Part shown: in pieces, positions 26,421 through 33,410 of the stretch | How positions within the stretch are numbered: the first letter of the stretch is position 1 | Layout: each line of letters begins with the position of its first letter | NCBI GenBank assembly: GCA_027307045.1 | Contig: DAHUXR010000044.1 | Location: 1 to 36,965 of the forward strand | Reading direction: 5' to 3' | Source: Acidobacteriaceae bacterium | Lineage (GTDB): Bacteria; Acidobacteriota; Terriglobia; Terriglobales; Acidobacteriaceae | Length of the DNA stretch: 36,965 nucleotides | Translations under genes and position numbers: made by a program | The notes under the pieces: model-generated | The model's input: only the letters and a program-made list of their open reading frames with translations | Told to the model about the DNA's origin: nothing | The model's database searches: none

Positions 26421-26451
26421 ACCGCCTGCCGCCCAGCAGGCGGTTTGTTTT
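26421..26451 (+). terminator. Rho-independent terminator of gdhA
   Basis: ACCGCCTGC (26421-26429) pairs perfectly with GCAGGCGGT (26436-26444) around CGCCCA, then TTGTTTT. Confidence 0.88.
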
Positions 26452-26634
26452 GGTCCTGCCTCATCTCACTCATTACGGCCGCAAGCTCCGCCGTCATCCA
26501 CCGTTTTCAAGAGCTCTATATAACCTGCTCGGGATTGAAGGCTGAGCGCTGTTGCTCAGGCGCTACCACCCACGCCACGGCTTGGACGTTTCGATTGCGC
26601 GGAGCAAAGCAAGGCTTTCCATCTTGGCTTGCCA

Positions 26635-27639
26635 TCACACGATGGGACGATTCACCGCGTCACGCGGTGGACGTCCACATGCCCAGTCAGCGATATTGGC
26701 CACCGCGCGCAGTTCAATGTCCTGCCGGACAGACTCTACCGCCGAGCCCAGATGCGGCGTAAATAACGTTGCCGGATGTTCCAGCAGGCGTCTTGGAATG
26801 CCCTTGGGGCGATCTGGAATGGACAAGTCTTCGCATGCAAAGACATCGGCGGCGTATCCTGCCAGCCGCCCGCTCTGCAGTGCGCGCATTACAGCGGCCT
26901 CATCCACAACTGAGCCGCGCGCGGGATTAATCAGCAGCGCGCCCGGCTTGCACCCCGCCAGCGCATCGTCATTCAGTAGGTGATATGTGCTCGCGTTCAA
27001 GGGCACCGTCACGATCAGGAAATCGCATCTGGCAAGCAGTTCCGGCAGAGCGCAGCGTGTGAGCTTAAGTCGCGTCTCCAGATCTTTCCGCGGCACGTTC
27101 TTTTCAAAGTAGAGCAGTGTCGCGCCAAAACCTTGCAGCCGCTCGGCGATTGCCGTGCCGATCATACCCAGTCCGATTAGGCCGACCGTGCTCCCGAAGA
27201 TTCCTTTCCCATACAGATCGGGTTGCCACCTCGAATGTCTGCTCTTGCGAATTCGGCTGTCTCCTTCCCGGATCTTTCGCGCCAGGCCGATCATCAGGCC
27301 AATGGTGAGTTCGCTGGTCGGGGCGGTCAGCAGATCGGGGACGTTGGATACCCATACGCCGCGACGCGTGCAGGCGGCCAGGTCAAAGTTGTCGTAGCCT
27401 TTCAGGGCGGCGGCGACCACGCGCAATTTGGGGGCTCTCAATAACCAGGCATCGTCAACCACGTCCGGCATGAAAGCCATAAAAGCGTCGGCATCCTTCG
27501 CCAGCTTGGAAAGCTGGGGCTTCGCAAACTGCTGCCGTGGGTTGGGCGCGCGCACGTTTCCTATTTCCGCCAGCGCCGCCAGGGTCTCGGGAAAAACTCG
27601 ATGGCTGACCACGATTTTCTTGGAAGGGGAAGCCTTCAC
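26635..27639 (-). CDS. ptxD: Phosphite dehydrogenase (PtxD-like)
   Basis: PtxD oxidises phosphite to phosphate with NAD+, letting cells use reduced phosphorus. The 334 residues belong to the D-2-hydroxyacid dehydrogenase superfamily but follow PtxD closely: AFMPDVVDDAWLLRAPKLRV, ALKGYDNFDLAACTRRGVWV, VPDLLTAPTSELTIGL. With a +4 offset from the Pseudomonas stutzeri enzyme (recalled), all key positions agree: Met57, Lys80, Trp138, Tyr143, Arg241, Glu270, His296 and Arg305. Glu179 after the GLIGLGMIG loop corresponds to the acidic residue giving NAD preference. The start is GTG, overlapping the permease stop (GTGA). It is the last gene of an operon with a phosphonate/phosphite-type ABC transporter. 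Confidence 0.88.
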   Translation of the reverse strand: MKASPSKKIVVSHRVFPETLAALAEIGNVRAPNPRQQFAKPQLSKLAKDADAFMAFMPDVVDDAWLLRAPKLRVVAAALKGYDNFDLAACTRRGVWVSNVPDLLTAPTSELTIGLMIGLARKIREGDSRIRKSRHSRWQPDLYGKGIFGSTVGLIGLGMIGTAIAERLQGFGATLLYFEKNVPRKDLETRLKLTRCALPELLARCDFLIVTVPLNASTYHLLNDDALAGCKPGALLINPARGSVVDEAAVMRALQSGRLAGYAADVFACEDLSIPDRPKGIPRRLLEHPATLFTPHLGSAVESVRQDIELRAVANIADWACGRPPRDAVNRPIV

Positions 27640-29027
27640 AGTTCCTCAGAAACTCGCCAATATTTGCGCAGACGGACATTTGCCGCGTCGGTAATCATGA
27701 TCATGGCCCATGTGATCAGCACGTAAGCCATCATCTGGCGATAGAAAAAGAGTTGTTGCGCATTGAACAGAGCGCCGCCAATGGCGCCAGCGCCGATCAT
27801 CCCTACAATCGTGGCCGCGCGCATGTTCCATTCAAAACGGAAAAGGGTATGGACCGTCATGGGCGCAAACGCCAGCGGCAGCACCGCAAAGCCCGCGATA
27901 GATAAAGTCGATCCGCCCGTGGAAGCCATCGCCATCACCGGCTCCGCGGCAACATTCTCAAGCGACTCGGCATAGAGCTTTCCCAGCGCGCCCGCGCTAT
28001 GAAGGCCAAGCGCCAGAATGCCTACCTTCGGCCCCAGCCCTGCAATTCCAATCAGAATCAGGCCCCAGACGATTTCAGGCACGGCGCGCAGCGCCTCCAG
28101 CAGGCGGCGAACGGGAAATGAGATGAACAACGGCGAAATATTTCTGGCCGCGGCCACCCCCAGCGGCAGGGCGCAGATCACTGCCATAAGGGTTCCGCCA
28201 ATTGCGATCAGTAGTGTTTGGCCAATCAGAGTAGGCAGCTCGCGCACCGCTTCCGCCGGGAGCTGCGGAGGCACCATGGTTCTGAAGGTCTTCAACGCCT
28301 GCGTTACTACCATCAGGTGTGGCCAATGATGCCACGCGGCGGCGGCGCCAAACGCGGCCAGCACCAGCAGGAGCTTCGGTTGTCTGCGGACATAAAAGCC
28401 AAGGAAGTCAACGGCGGCAATCAACGCCACCAGCATGATGATCAGCGTGGTGGCGCGATGGTAGTCGGTCATATTGAGAGACCCGACAAGTTCCGTTCCA
28501 ATACCTCCAGCGCCCACTGCTCCCACAATTACTGAAGCGCGAATAGCGCTTTCAAACTCGTAGCCGCCATAGGTGAGCAGGTCCTTCAAGCGCAAAGGCA
28601 GGAGCCCATAAAATGCGATCATGCTGCGCGTGGCGCCGGTTGCGTGCAATGCTTCAATGGCGCCAGGATCGGCTGAAGAAAATAGGTCGGCGAATATCTT
28701 GCCCATCGCGGCAGAATAAAAGAGCGTCAGTGCCAGCGTGCCGGCTGAAGGTCCCAGGCCTACCAGCACCACACACAAGATCGCCAGCGTGAGGTCCGGG
28801 ATGGAGCGAAACGTGGTCAGCAGGCCATAGAGCGCCCGTGAGCCTGGCAGTCGCGCGCCAATGATAAGAGAAAACAGCAGGCCAATAATGAGCGCCAGGA
28901 ACATGGCTCCCGCCGCGATCTCCAGCGTTTCAAACAACGGTGCGGTTTCAGCCCTGATATAGGAAAAAGATAGGTCCGGCGGAAAAAACTGGCGCAACAG
29001 GGAGAGAGCGCTTTCCAGTCCTGGCAT
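27636..29027 (-). CDS. ptxC: Fused double permease of phosphite/phosphonate ABC transporter (PtxC/PhnE-like)
   Basis: Inner-membrane channel of the importer. At 463 residues it is nearly twice the usual PhnE/PtxC length, because two permease domains are joined in one chain. Each half shows the family marks: RSIPDLTLAIL then RAVPEIVWGLI, coupling EAA-type loops at about 124-150 (EALHATGATRSMIAFYGLLP) and about 364-390 (VMAMASTGGSTLSIAGFAVL), and GAVGAGGIGTEL versus GMIGAGAIGGAL. The halves are well diverged, so the fusion is not a recent duplication. The start overlaps the ATPase stop (TGATG) and the stop overlaps ptxD (GTGA), indicating tight translational coupling. Confidence 0.9.
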   Translation of the reverse strand: MPGLESALSLLRQFFPPDLSFSYIRAETAPLFETLEIAAGAMFLALIIGLLFSLIIGARLPGSRALYGLLTTFRSIPDLTLAILCVVLVGLGPSAGTLALTLFYSAAMGKIFADLFSSADPGAIEALHATGATRSMIAFYGLLPLRLKDLLTYGGYEFESAIRASVIVGAVGAGGIGTELVGSLNMTDYHRATTLIIMLVALIAAVDFLGFYVRRQPKLLLVLAAFGAAAAWHHWPHLMVVTQALKTFRTMVPPQLPAEAVRELPTLIGQTLLIAIGGTLMAVICALPLGVAAARNISPLFISFPVRRLLEALRAVPEIVWGLILIGIAGLGPKVGILALGLHSAGALGKLYAESLENVAAEPVMAMASTGGSTLSIAGFAVLPLAFAPMTVHTLFRFEWNMRAATIVGMIGAGAIGGALFNAQQLFFYRQMMAYVLITWAMIMITDAANVRLRKYWRVSEEL

Positions 29028-29770
29028 CAGGCCCCTACTGCTACTTCCACTGCCGGACTGGCTGCAGCTTGCCGTGGTTCGTCGGAAGCAATCTTGCCGG
29101 CTTCAATTCTGATGACGCGATCAAAGTATTCGTACGCAAGGTCAGGCTGATGCAGAGAGCACAGCAGCGTAAAGCCGTTCTCGTTGGCAAGGCTGCAAAG
29201 AAGAGAAAGGATTTGCCCGCTCAAAATGGGATCAAGAGAGGCCACCGGTTCATCGGCCAGCAATACCAGGGGCTGTTGCACCAGGGCCCGCGCAATGGCT
29301 ACCCGCTGGTGTTCGCCTCCAGAAAGATCAGAGGTGCGCGAGCGCAGCTTGCGTTCCAGAGCCACGCGGGAGAGCGCCCGTTTGGCTTCTTCCAGTTCGG
29401 CGGCCTTTGGGCGCAGCAAAAATCTTAGCGCGTGCAGCGTTGTCCAGCGTCCCAGCGCTCCTGCCATCACGTTCTGGTGCACGCCCAACCTGTCCACCAA
29501 ATCGTGTCTCTGGGAAATCATGCCTATCTGGGAACGTAAGTTTCGCAAACGGCGGCCGCGCAGACCGCTCACTTCAACTCCATCCACGCAAATGCTTCCC
29601 GCAAGAATAGGAAGAAATCCGCTGATGGTGCGAAACAGCGTTGTTTTGCCCGCGCCGCTTGGTCCAAGGATGGCGATCTTCTCGCCCCGGTTTACGCTCA
29701 GGGAAATTTGATTCAGCACCCGGGGGCTTTTGTGGTCACGGCGAACAACGAGGTTACGTATCTCAAGCAT
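29027..29770 (-). CDS. ptxA: ABC transporter ATPase for phosphite/phosphonate uptake (PtxA/PhnC-like)
   Basis: Energises the importer by ATP hydrolysis. The 247 residues include Walker A GPSGAGKT (36-43), a Q-loop region IGMISQRHDLVDRLGVHQN typical of PhnC-type proteins, the signature LSGGE (149-153) and Walker B VLLADEP (169-175). The helical insert (ALGRWTTLHALRFLLRPKAAE) is like that in PhnC. It lies between the binding-protein gene (56 bp gap) and the fused permease (one-base TGATG overlap). The linked PtxD-like gene argues for phosphite as the main cargo, but phosphonates or hypophosphite are possible. Confidence 0.92.
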   Translation of the reverse strand: MLEIRNLVVRRDHKSPRVLNQISLSVNRGEKIAILGPSGAGKTTLFRTISGFLPILAGSICVDGVEVSGLRGRRLRNLRSQIGMISQRHDLVDRLGVHQNVMAGALGRWTTLHALRFLLRPKAAELEEAKRALSRVALERKLRSRTSDLSGGEHQRVAIARALVQQPLVLLADEPVASLDPILSGQILSLLCSLANENGFTLLCSLHQPDLAYEYFDRVIRIEAGKIASDEPRQAAASPAVEVAVGA

Positions 29771-29826
29771 GGGGGTATGGAAGAACCAGGCCTGCCTCTT
29801 TAAAAGAAGCCTGCGGCCAATGCAAC

Positions 29827-30675
29827 TTAAAACATCTTCAGGTCCGCGGCCACCAGCCGCAAAACCGTATATTCCTCATTGTTAGCTCGAACAAAATTCT
29901 TGCCGCGGAGAATATTGAGGACCTCCTCGTCCTGACCCTCTTTAAGATCGGTGAAAGCTTGAGCAAACTTTTCCTGCGTCGCTGGATCAACTTCCTTGCG
30001 AGCTACCCATACATAATCCACAAAGGGCTTTGACTTATAGAAGATGCGTACCTTGTTGGGATCGAGCTTGCCTTCCGCTATCATTGATTGATAGACCGTC
30101 TCATCAAGAGCGCCTGCGTCAACCGCGCCAGATTCCACCGCCTTGGCCGTGGCTGGATGGCTACCGGTATAACGATATTTCAGATAGGTATTAGGGTCTA
30201 CACCCGCCTGGCGCATCTCCAGATACGGCATTACATGACCGCTGGTGGAATTGATGTCGCCAAAAGCAAACGTCTTCCCTTTCAGATCAGCCAATGAATG
30301 AATGCTCGAATTGGAGGACGTAATAAAGTAGGCGCGGAACTGTAAATCGCTGCTGCGTTGTACCAGCGGCACCACGTTGTACCGGGCATGCGCCTTGATA
30401 TAGGTGAGGCCGCCGAGATAAGCAAAATCGAGTGAGCCGTTGCCCAGGGCTTCAACGGTGGCATTGTAATTTGTTGGGATGATCAAGTTGACCGGCCGTC
30501 CCAGCTTTTGCTCTAAATACGCCTTGAGCGGCGCCTTTTCCTTTATGGAGACCTGTGTTGCGCCGGCATCGGGAACCATGCCCACATTCACTGCAACAGT
30601 ATCGGCCCCTACCGCCACCTGGAATAATAAGAACAGTGATATGAATGCAACCACCGTCCGATGGTTCTTAAGCAT
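29827..30675 (-). CDS. ptxB: Phosphite/phosphonate-binding periplasmic protein (PtxB/PhnD-like)
   Basis: Captures the phosphorus oxyanion in the periplasm for the ABC importer. The 282 residues start with a signal peptide (about 1-24: MLKNHRTVVAFISLFLLF, then VAVGA). The body is a PhnD-type two-lobe fold: GSLDFAYLGGLTYIKAHARY, the anion-binding loop INSTSGHVMPYLEM (STSGH at 143-147), and DAGALDETVY with the acidic ligand residue Asp191. It is the first gene of the ptxBACD-like operon. A palindromic TTCCA-TTT-TGGAA lies 162 bp upstream in the region shared with the divergent methyltransferase. A paralogue is encoded at 31790-32623. Confidence 0.9.
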   Translation of the reverse strand: MLKNHRTVVAFISLFLLFQVAVGADTVAVNVGMVPDAGATQVSIKEKAPLKAYLEQKLGRPVNLIIPTNYNATVEALGNGSLDFAYLGGLTYIKAHARYNVVPLVQRSSDLQFRAYFITSSNSSIHSLADLKGKTFAFGDINSTSGHVMPYLEMRQAGVDPNTYLKYRYTGSHPATAKAVESGAVDAGALDETVYQSMIAEGKLDPNKVRIFYKSKPFVDYVWVARKEVDPATQEKFAQAFTDLKEGQDEEVLNILRGKNFVRANNEEYTVLRLVAADLKMF

Positions 30676-30836
30676 CTCGGCCTTTTCTCCCTATTAGGAG
30701 CGCAAGTATAAAGGTGTGCATGGCAATGCGCAGCAGCCAATAAGAAATTTCCGAAAACCGAAAACTGCATCCTTAGAATATTTTAATACCCAACAGTACA
30801 GTATCTTTAGTCTACGAGGATTACCTTAGCTTTCTG

Positions 30837-30875
30837 TTCCATTTTGGAATCGCCTTTCTGGTTCCAGAATGGTCC
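30837..30875. promoter_or_regulatory. Candidate operator pair, ptx operon / methyltransferase divergent region
   Basis: The perfect palindrome TTCCATTTTGGAA (30837-30849; 5-3-5 arms, also a T-N11-A motif) is followed by GTTCCAGAATGGTCC (30861-30875), a second imperfect site centred 25 bp away. The first motif occurs identically at 32747-32759, and GTTCCAGAAT recurs reversed at 32650-32659, both upstream of the second binding-protein gene. Confidence 0.6.
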
Positions 30876-30920
30876 GGAAATAGATTTGATTCTGGCAGCT
30901 ATAAACCATACTATTTTTGC

Positions 30921-30948
30921 TTGCGCCGCAAATATTGCGTTTTATACT
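30921..30948 (+). promoter_or_regulatory. Possible promoter of the methyltransferase gene
   Basis: TTGCGC (30921-30926) and TATACT (30943-30948) are 16 bp apart, 36 bp before the ATG at 30985. They are near-consensus sigma-70-type hexamers; not tested further. Confidence 0.4.
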
Positions 30949-30984
30949 TTTGCAAAGCGGAATTGTAGATAAAGAAGGGACCAA

Positions 30985-31740
30985 ATGAGCGCTTCTCAGC
31001 CATCACTCGCAACGGCAGACCTCCTTCGAGCTAAAGTCAATGGGGCCTATTCGGCGGTAGCTAGGGGTCCAGAGCAGAAGCATCCATTTCCCATAGGTCG
31101 GGAATTGGCCGAGAACCTGGGTTATCCATCTGAAGTGCTGGATGACCTGCCACGGTCTTCAATCGAAGCGTTCGCGGGCGTATCAAACGTTTCTTTGTTC
31201 GCGGACTTGCCTGCCGGCGCTGCTGTTCTCGATCTCGGTTGCGGCGCGGGCATGGACTCGATAATTGCTGCGCGGCGAGTAGGACCGGCAGGGCGAGTGA
31301 TCGGAATCGACTTTAGCGAATCTATGTTGGTTCGCGCGCGCGCGGCTAAAGAAGTTGTCAACCTCCCTCATCTTCAATTTCAACAGGGCGATGCTGAATG
31401 CCTTCCACTGGCGGACGAAAGCATCGACGTGGCCCTGGTGAATGGGATATTCAACCTGAATCCCAAACGGAAGGAAATTTTTTCTGAGCTTGCGCGCGTG
31501 CTCCGTCCCCATGGGCGCGCGTATGTCGCTGAGCTGATTCTGGCCGGGCCGCCGCCTGAAGGTAATCACGCCAGTGAAAGCAACTGGTTCGCCTGAATTG
31601 CAGGTGCAAAGGAAGGCGGGGCCTTCCTTGGCGAATTTCTCCAGGCGGGATTTAGCCAGGCGCGATTTCTGCGCACCCTCCGCAATGTCCGCTCCAAGAA
31701 CCCCGCGGTAACGGTTGCTGAGTTGCTGGCCCAAAAATAA
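30985..31740 (+). CDS. ArsM-like SAM methyltransferase, probable selenoprotein (UGA at codon 204)
   Basis: SAM-dependent methyltransferase related to arsenite methyltransferases and their uncharacterised relatives. Start: ATG with GAAGGGA 6-8 bases upstream. The N-terminal part reads FPIGRELAENLGYPSEVLDD; the SAM site is VLDLGCGAGMD (81-91) plus GRVIGID and QGDAECLPL. After ESNWFA (198-203) comes UGA (31594-31596), then IAGAKEGGAFLGEFLQAGF and RFLRTLRNVRSKNPAVTVAE to a TAA at 31740. Relatives have W-x-x-C-I-A-G-A, a conserved Cys exactly at the UGA. A hairpin fitting a bacterial SECIS follows the UGA. Full length with Sec is 251 residues. If the UGA is a real stop or an error, this is a truncated or broken 203-residue protein. 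The gene is divergent from the ptx operon. Confidence 0.7.
31594..31629 (+). promoter_or_regulatory. UGA codon and candidate bacterial SECIS hairpin
   Basis: UGA at 31594-31596. AAGGAAGGC (31609-31617) pairs perfectly with GCCTTCCTT (31621-31629) around a GGG loop. The stem base is 12 nt and the loop 21 nt after the UGA. A G-starting apical loop at this distance agrees with the usual bacterial SECIS pattern (recalled). The hairpin lies inside the conserved coding frame. Confidence 0.6.
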
Positions 31741-31789
31741 CTGGCGGCGACCGGGTCACGCATCGCCGCCGTGGCAAAGACCCGCTTCA

Positions 31790-32623
31790 TCAGTACATTT
31801 TCAGTTCCTGCGCCGCCTCTCGAACTGCGGAGTATTCTCCGTCATTCGCTTTAATGAATTTGGTGGCGCGCAGCAGTTTCAGCACATCGTCGTTCTTTCC
31901 TTCCTTGAGTGCCAGCAACGCCGCCGCAAATTTGTCCCGCTCTGCGTCTGACATGCCCCGGCGGGCCACGTACACGTAGTCCACGAACGGCTTGGTGGTA
32001 TAGATCACGCGCAGTTTATTCCGGTCTGCCCGGCCGTCTTTGATCATGGCGTTGTAGACGCTCTCATCAACCGCGCCCGCATCCACGATTCCCATTTCCA
32101 CCAGCTTCACCGTGGCTGAGTGCTCTCCGCTGTAACGAACGTCAAAGTCTGTGCCTGCGTTGATTCCCGCGCGTTTCATTTCCAGGTACGGTATAACGTG
32201 CCCGCTGGTTGAGTTAATATCGCCAAAGGCAAACTGCTTCCCTTTAAGGTCGTTGAGTGAGTAGATCTGTTTGCTGGCATTTGCAATGATAAGCGCGTGA
32301 AACTGCACGTCGCTGTCTCGTTGCACCAGGGGGACGAGCCCCATCTTGGCGTGACCACGCACATACGTGACTGCTCCCAGGCATGCAAAGTCAATAGATC
32401 CGCTGGACAGGCTATCTAATGTGGTGGCATATGAATTGAGCGTGACCAGCTTCACGTCGCGCCCCATGTATTGTTTTAGGTAGTTCTGCAGCGGCAGTCT
32501 TTGCTCCGGCGAAAGTCCATCTGGCGTCAGCGCCACGGTTATGCTGTTGTTTGCTCCGAAAGCCGACACAGCGGCAACCAGAGAAAGAAGTACGACCGCT
32601 ATGCTTCGAGTCAGTGAGGTCAT
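31790..32623 (-). CDS. Second PhnD/PtxB-like substrate-binding protein (orphan)
   Basis: Paralogue of the ptx binding protein, 277 residues, with a signal peptide (MTSLTRSIAVVLLSLVAAVS, then AFGA). It keeps FAFGDINSTSGHVIPYLEMK (STSGH at 138-142), DAGAVDESVYNAM, and TKPFVDYVYVARRGM, closely matching the first copy. The first lobe differs more (SIDFACLGAVTYVRGHAKMG). It has no ATPase or permease of its own, so it may feed the nearby fused-permease importer with a different ligand such as another reduced phosphorus oxyanion, or act as a sensor. The same 13-bp palindrome lies about 125 bp upstream. It is convergent with the methyltransferase gene. Confidence 0.88.
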   Translation of the reverse strand: MTSLTRSIAVVLLSLVAAVSAFGANNSITVALTPDGLSPEQRLPLQNYLKQYMGRDVKLVTLNSYATTLDSLSSGSIDFACLGAVTYVRGHAKMGLVPLVQRDSDVQFHALIIANASKQIYSLNDLKGKQFAFGDINSTSGHVIPYLEMKRAGINAGTDFDVRYSGEHSATVKLVEMGIVDAGAVDESVYNAMIKDGRADRNKLRVIYTTKPFVDYVYVARRGMSDAERDKFAAALLALKEGKNDDVLKLLRATKFIKANDGEYSAVREAAQELKMY

Positions 32624-33024
32624 GCAGTTTTGCCTTTCCTTTAAGCTGTATTCTGGAACTTCTCACAGCCGACTGCATTATTGGGTGGCTGATGCAGGTG
32701 AACAATACACACATTCCAAGTTGCTATTACGTTAGTACCAGAGTAGTTCCATTTTGGAACTGGGCCCTGGCATTAATTAGAAAACACTAATAAAAGGGGC
32801 CGCCTTCCTATTAGTTGTAGGCTCGCGCAGGCGCTTCTCAGCAGCCGGGGTCCTGGGACGCACGCTTTTCGCGTGTTGGGATGGAAATACGGTTTGGCGT
32901 ACTGGAGCAAACAGTGGCGGAGCGCGCTTTAAAAAATTAATCACTCGCTTTACTTTCTTCGTTTCTTGTGCGGCCCACCAAAACTTCTTGACAACCCTAA
33001 AGCTATCTATGACACTGAGCATGA
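32624..33024. other. Gene-free region between the second binding protein and the HTH gene
   Basis: About 400 bp. It holds the candidate operator (listed separately), an AT-rich patch at 32770-32800, and TTGACA at 32988-32993 that could be a -35 box for the HTH gene, though no good -10 follows at 16-18 bp. No gene was seen in the rest. Confidence 0.4.
32746..32760. promoter_or_regulatory. Candidate operator upstream of the second binding-protein gene
   Basis: GTTCCATTTTGGAAC is a perfect 15-bp palindrome (6-3-6). Its 13-bp core is identical to 30837-30849. A half-site ATTCTGGAAC lies nearer the gene at 32650-32659, 27 bp before the start. Confidence 0.6.
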
Positions 33025-33300
33025 ATGCTAAAGCACTCTACTCGCGGAGCTGCAAAGAAACTAGGCATCAGCTACGAAACTCTTGCCCATTACGTCGCAA
33101 TTGGAAAGGTTCCCGCGCCTGAAATCGTCACCGTGGGTGGCCGCGTCGTCCACATGTGGACTGACGCCGAAATCGAACAAGTCCGCCAACTCCTGCCCAA
33201 GATTGCTAATGGCAGGAAAACCCGGTATTCCAAACTTCGTGAAAAACAAAAAGCACAGACGAAAACGCCCGTGCCTCGCAAAACCAAAAAGAAGAAATAA
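33025..33300 (+). CDS. Small helix-turn-helix protein with basic tail
   Basis: The 91 residues start HSTRGAAKKLGISYETLAHY, then VAIGKVPAPEIVTVGGRVVHMW. This is a MerR/excisionase-like winged HTH: the recognition helix is followed by a wing with VGGRVVHMWTDAEIEQVRQLL. The last ~25 residues are nearly all Lys/Arg/Thr/Pro, ending KTKKKK. It is likely a DNA-binding regulator or nucleoid-associated factor. No effector domain is visible and the target is unknown. It is 400 bp from the second binding-protein gene and reads away from it, so regulation of the ptx genes is possible but not indicated. Confidence 0.78.
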   Translation: MLKHSTRGAAKKLGISYETLAHYVAIGKVPAPEIVTVGGRVVHMWTDAEIEQVRQLLPKIANGRKTRYSKLREKQKAQTKTPVPRKTKKKK

Positions 33301-33410
33301 CTCTCAACCATTTGGCCAACTGCTAATTGCTAATTGCTTTAATCGGGCAGCGCCCGGTGCTTGCAACACCGAACGCGCCCTAACCAGAATCGCCTTTAGG
33401 AGAGGCAATC

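Noticed and set aside
26352..26634. Small frames between gdhA and ptxD
   Set aside because: They overlap the hairpin element and terminator and have no recognisable features.
26635..27639. Generic D-3-phosphoglycerate or glyoxylate/hydroxypyruvate reductase
   Set aside because: The ALKGYDNFD, MPDVVDD, Trp138/Tyr143 and Arg305 positions follow PtxD rather than SerA/GyaR, and the gene is translationally coupled to a phosphonate-type transporter.
30676..30984. Pho box (PhoB site) in the ptx promoter region
   Set aside because: No pair of CTGTCAT-like direct repeats with 11-bp period was found; the striking element is the TTCCA-TTT-TGGAA palindrome instead.
30985..31596. Methyltransferase as a complete 203-residue protein ending at the UGA
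   Set aside because: The 47 codons after the UGA continue in the same frame with family-typical sequence (IAGA..., AGF..., RNVRSKNP), and the UGA sits on a conserved Cys column, so ending there would remove a conserved part of the family.
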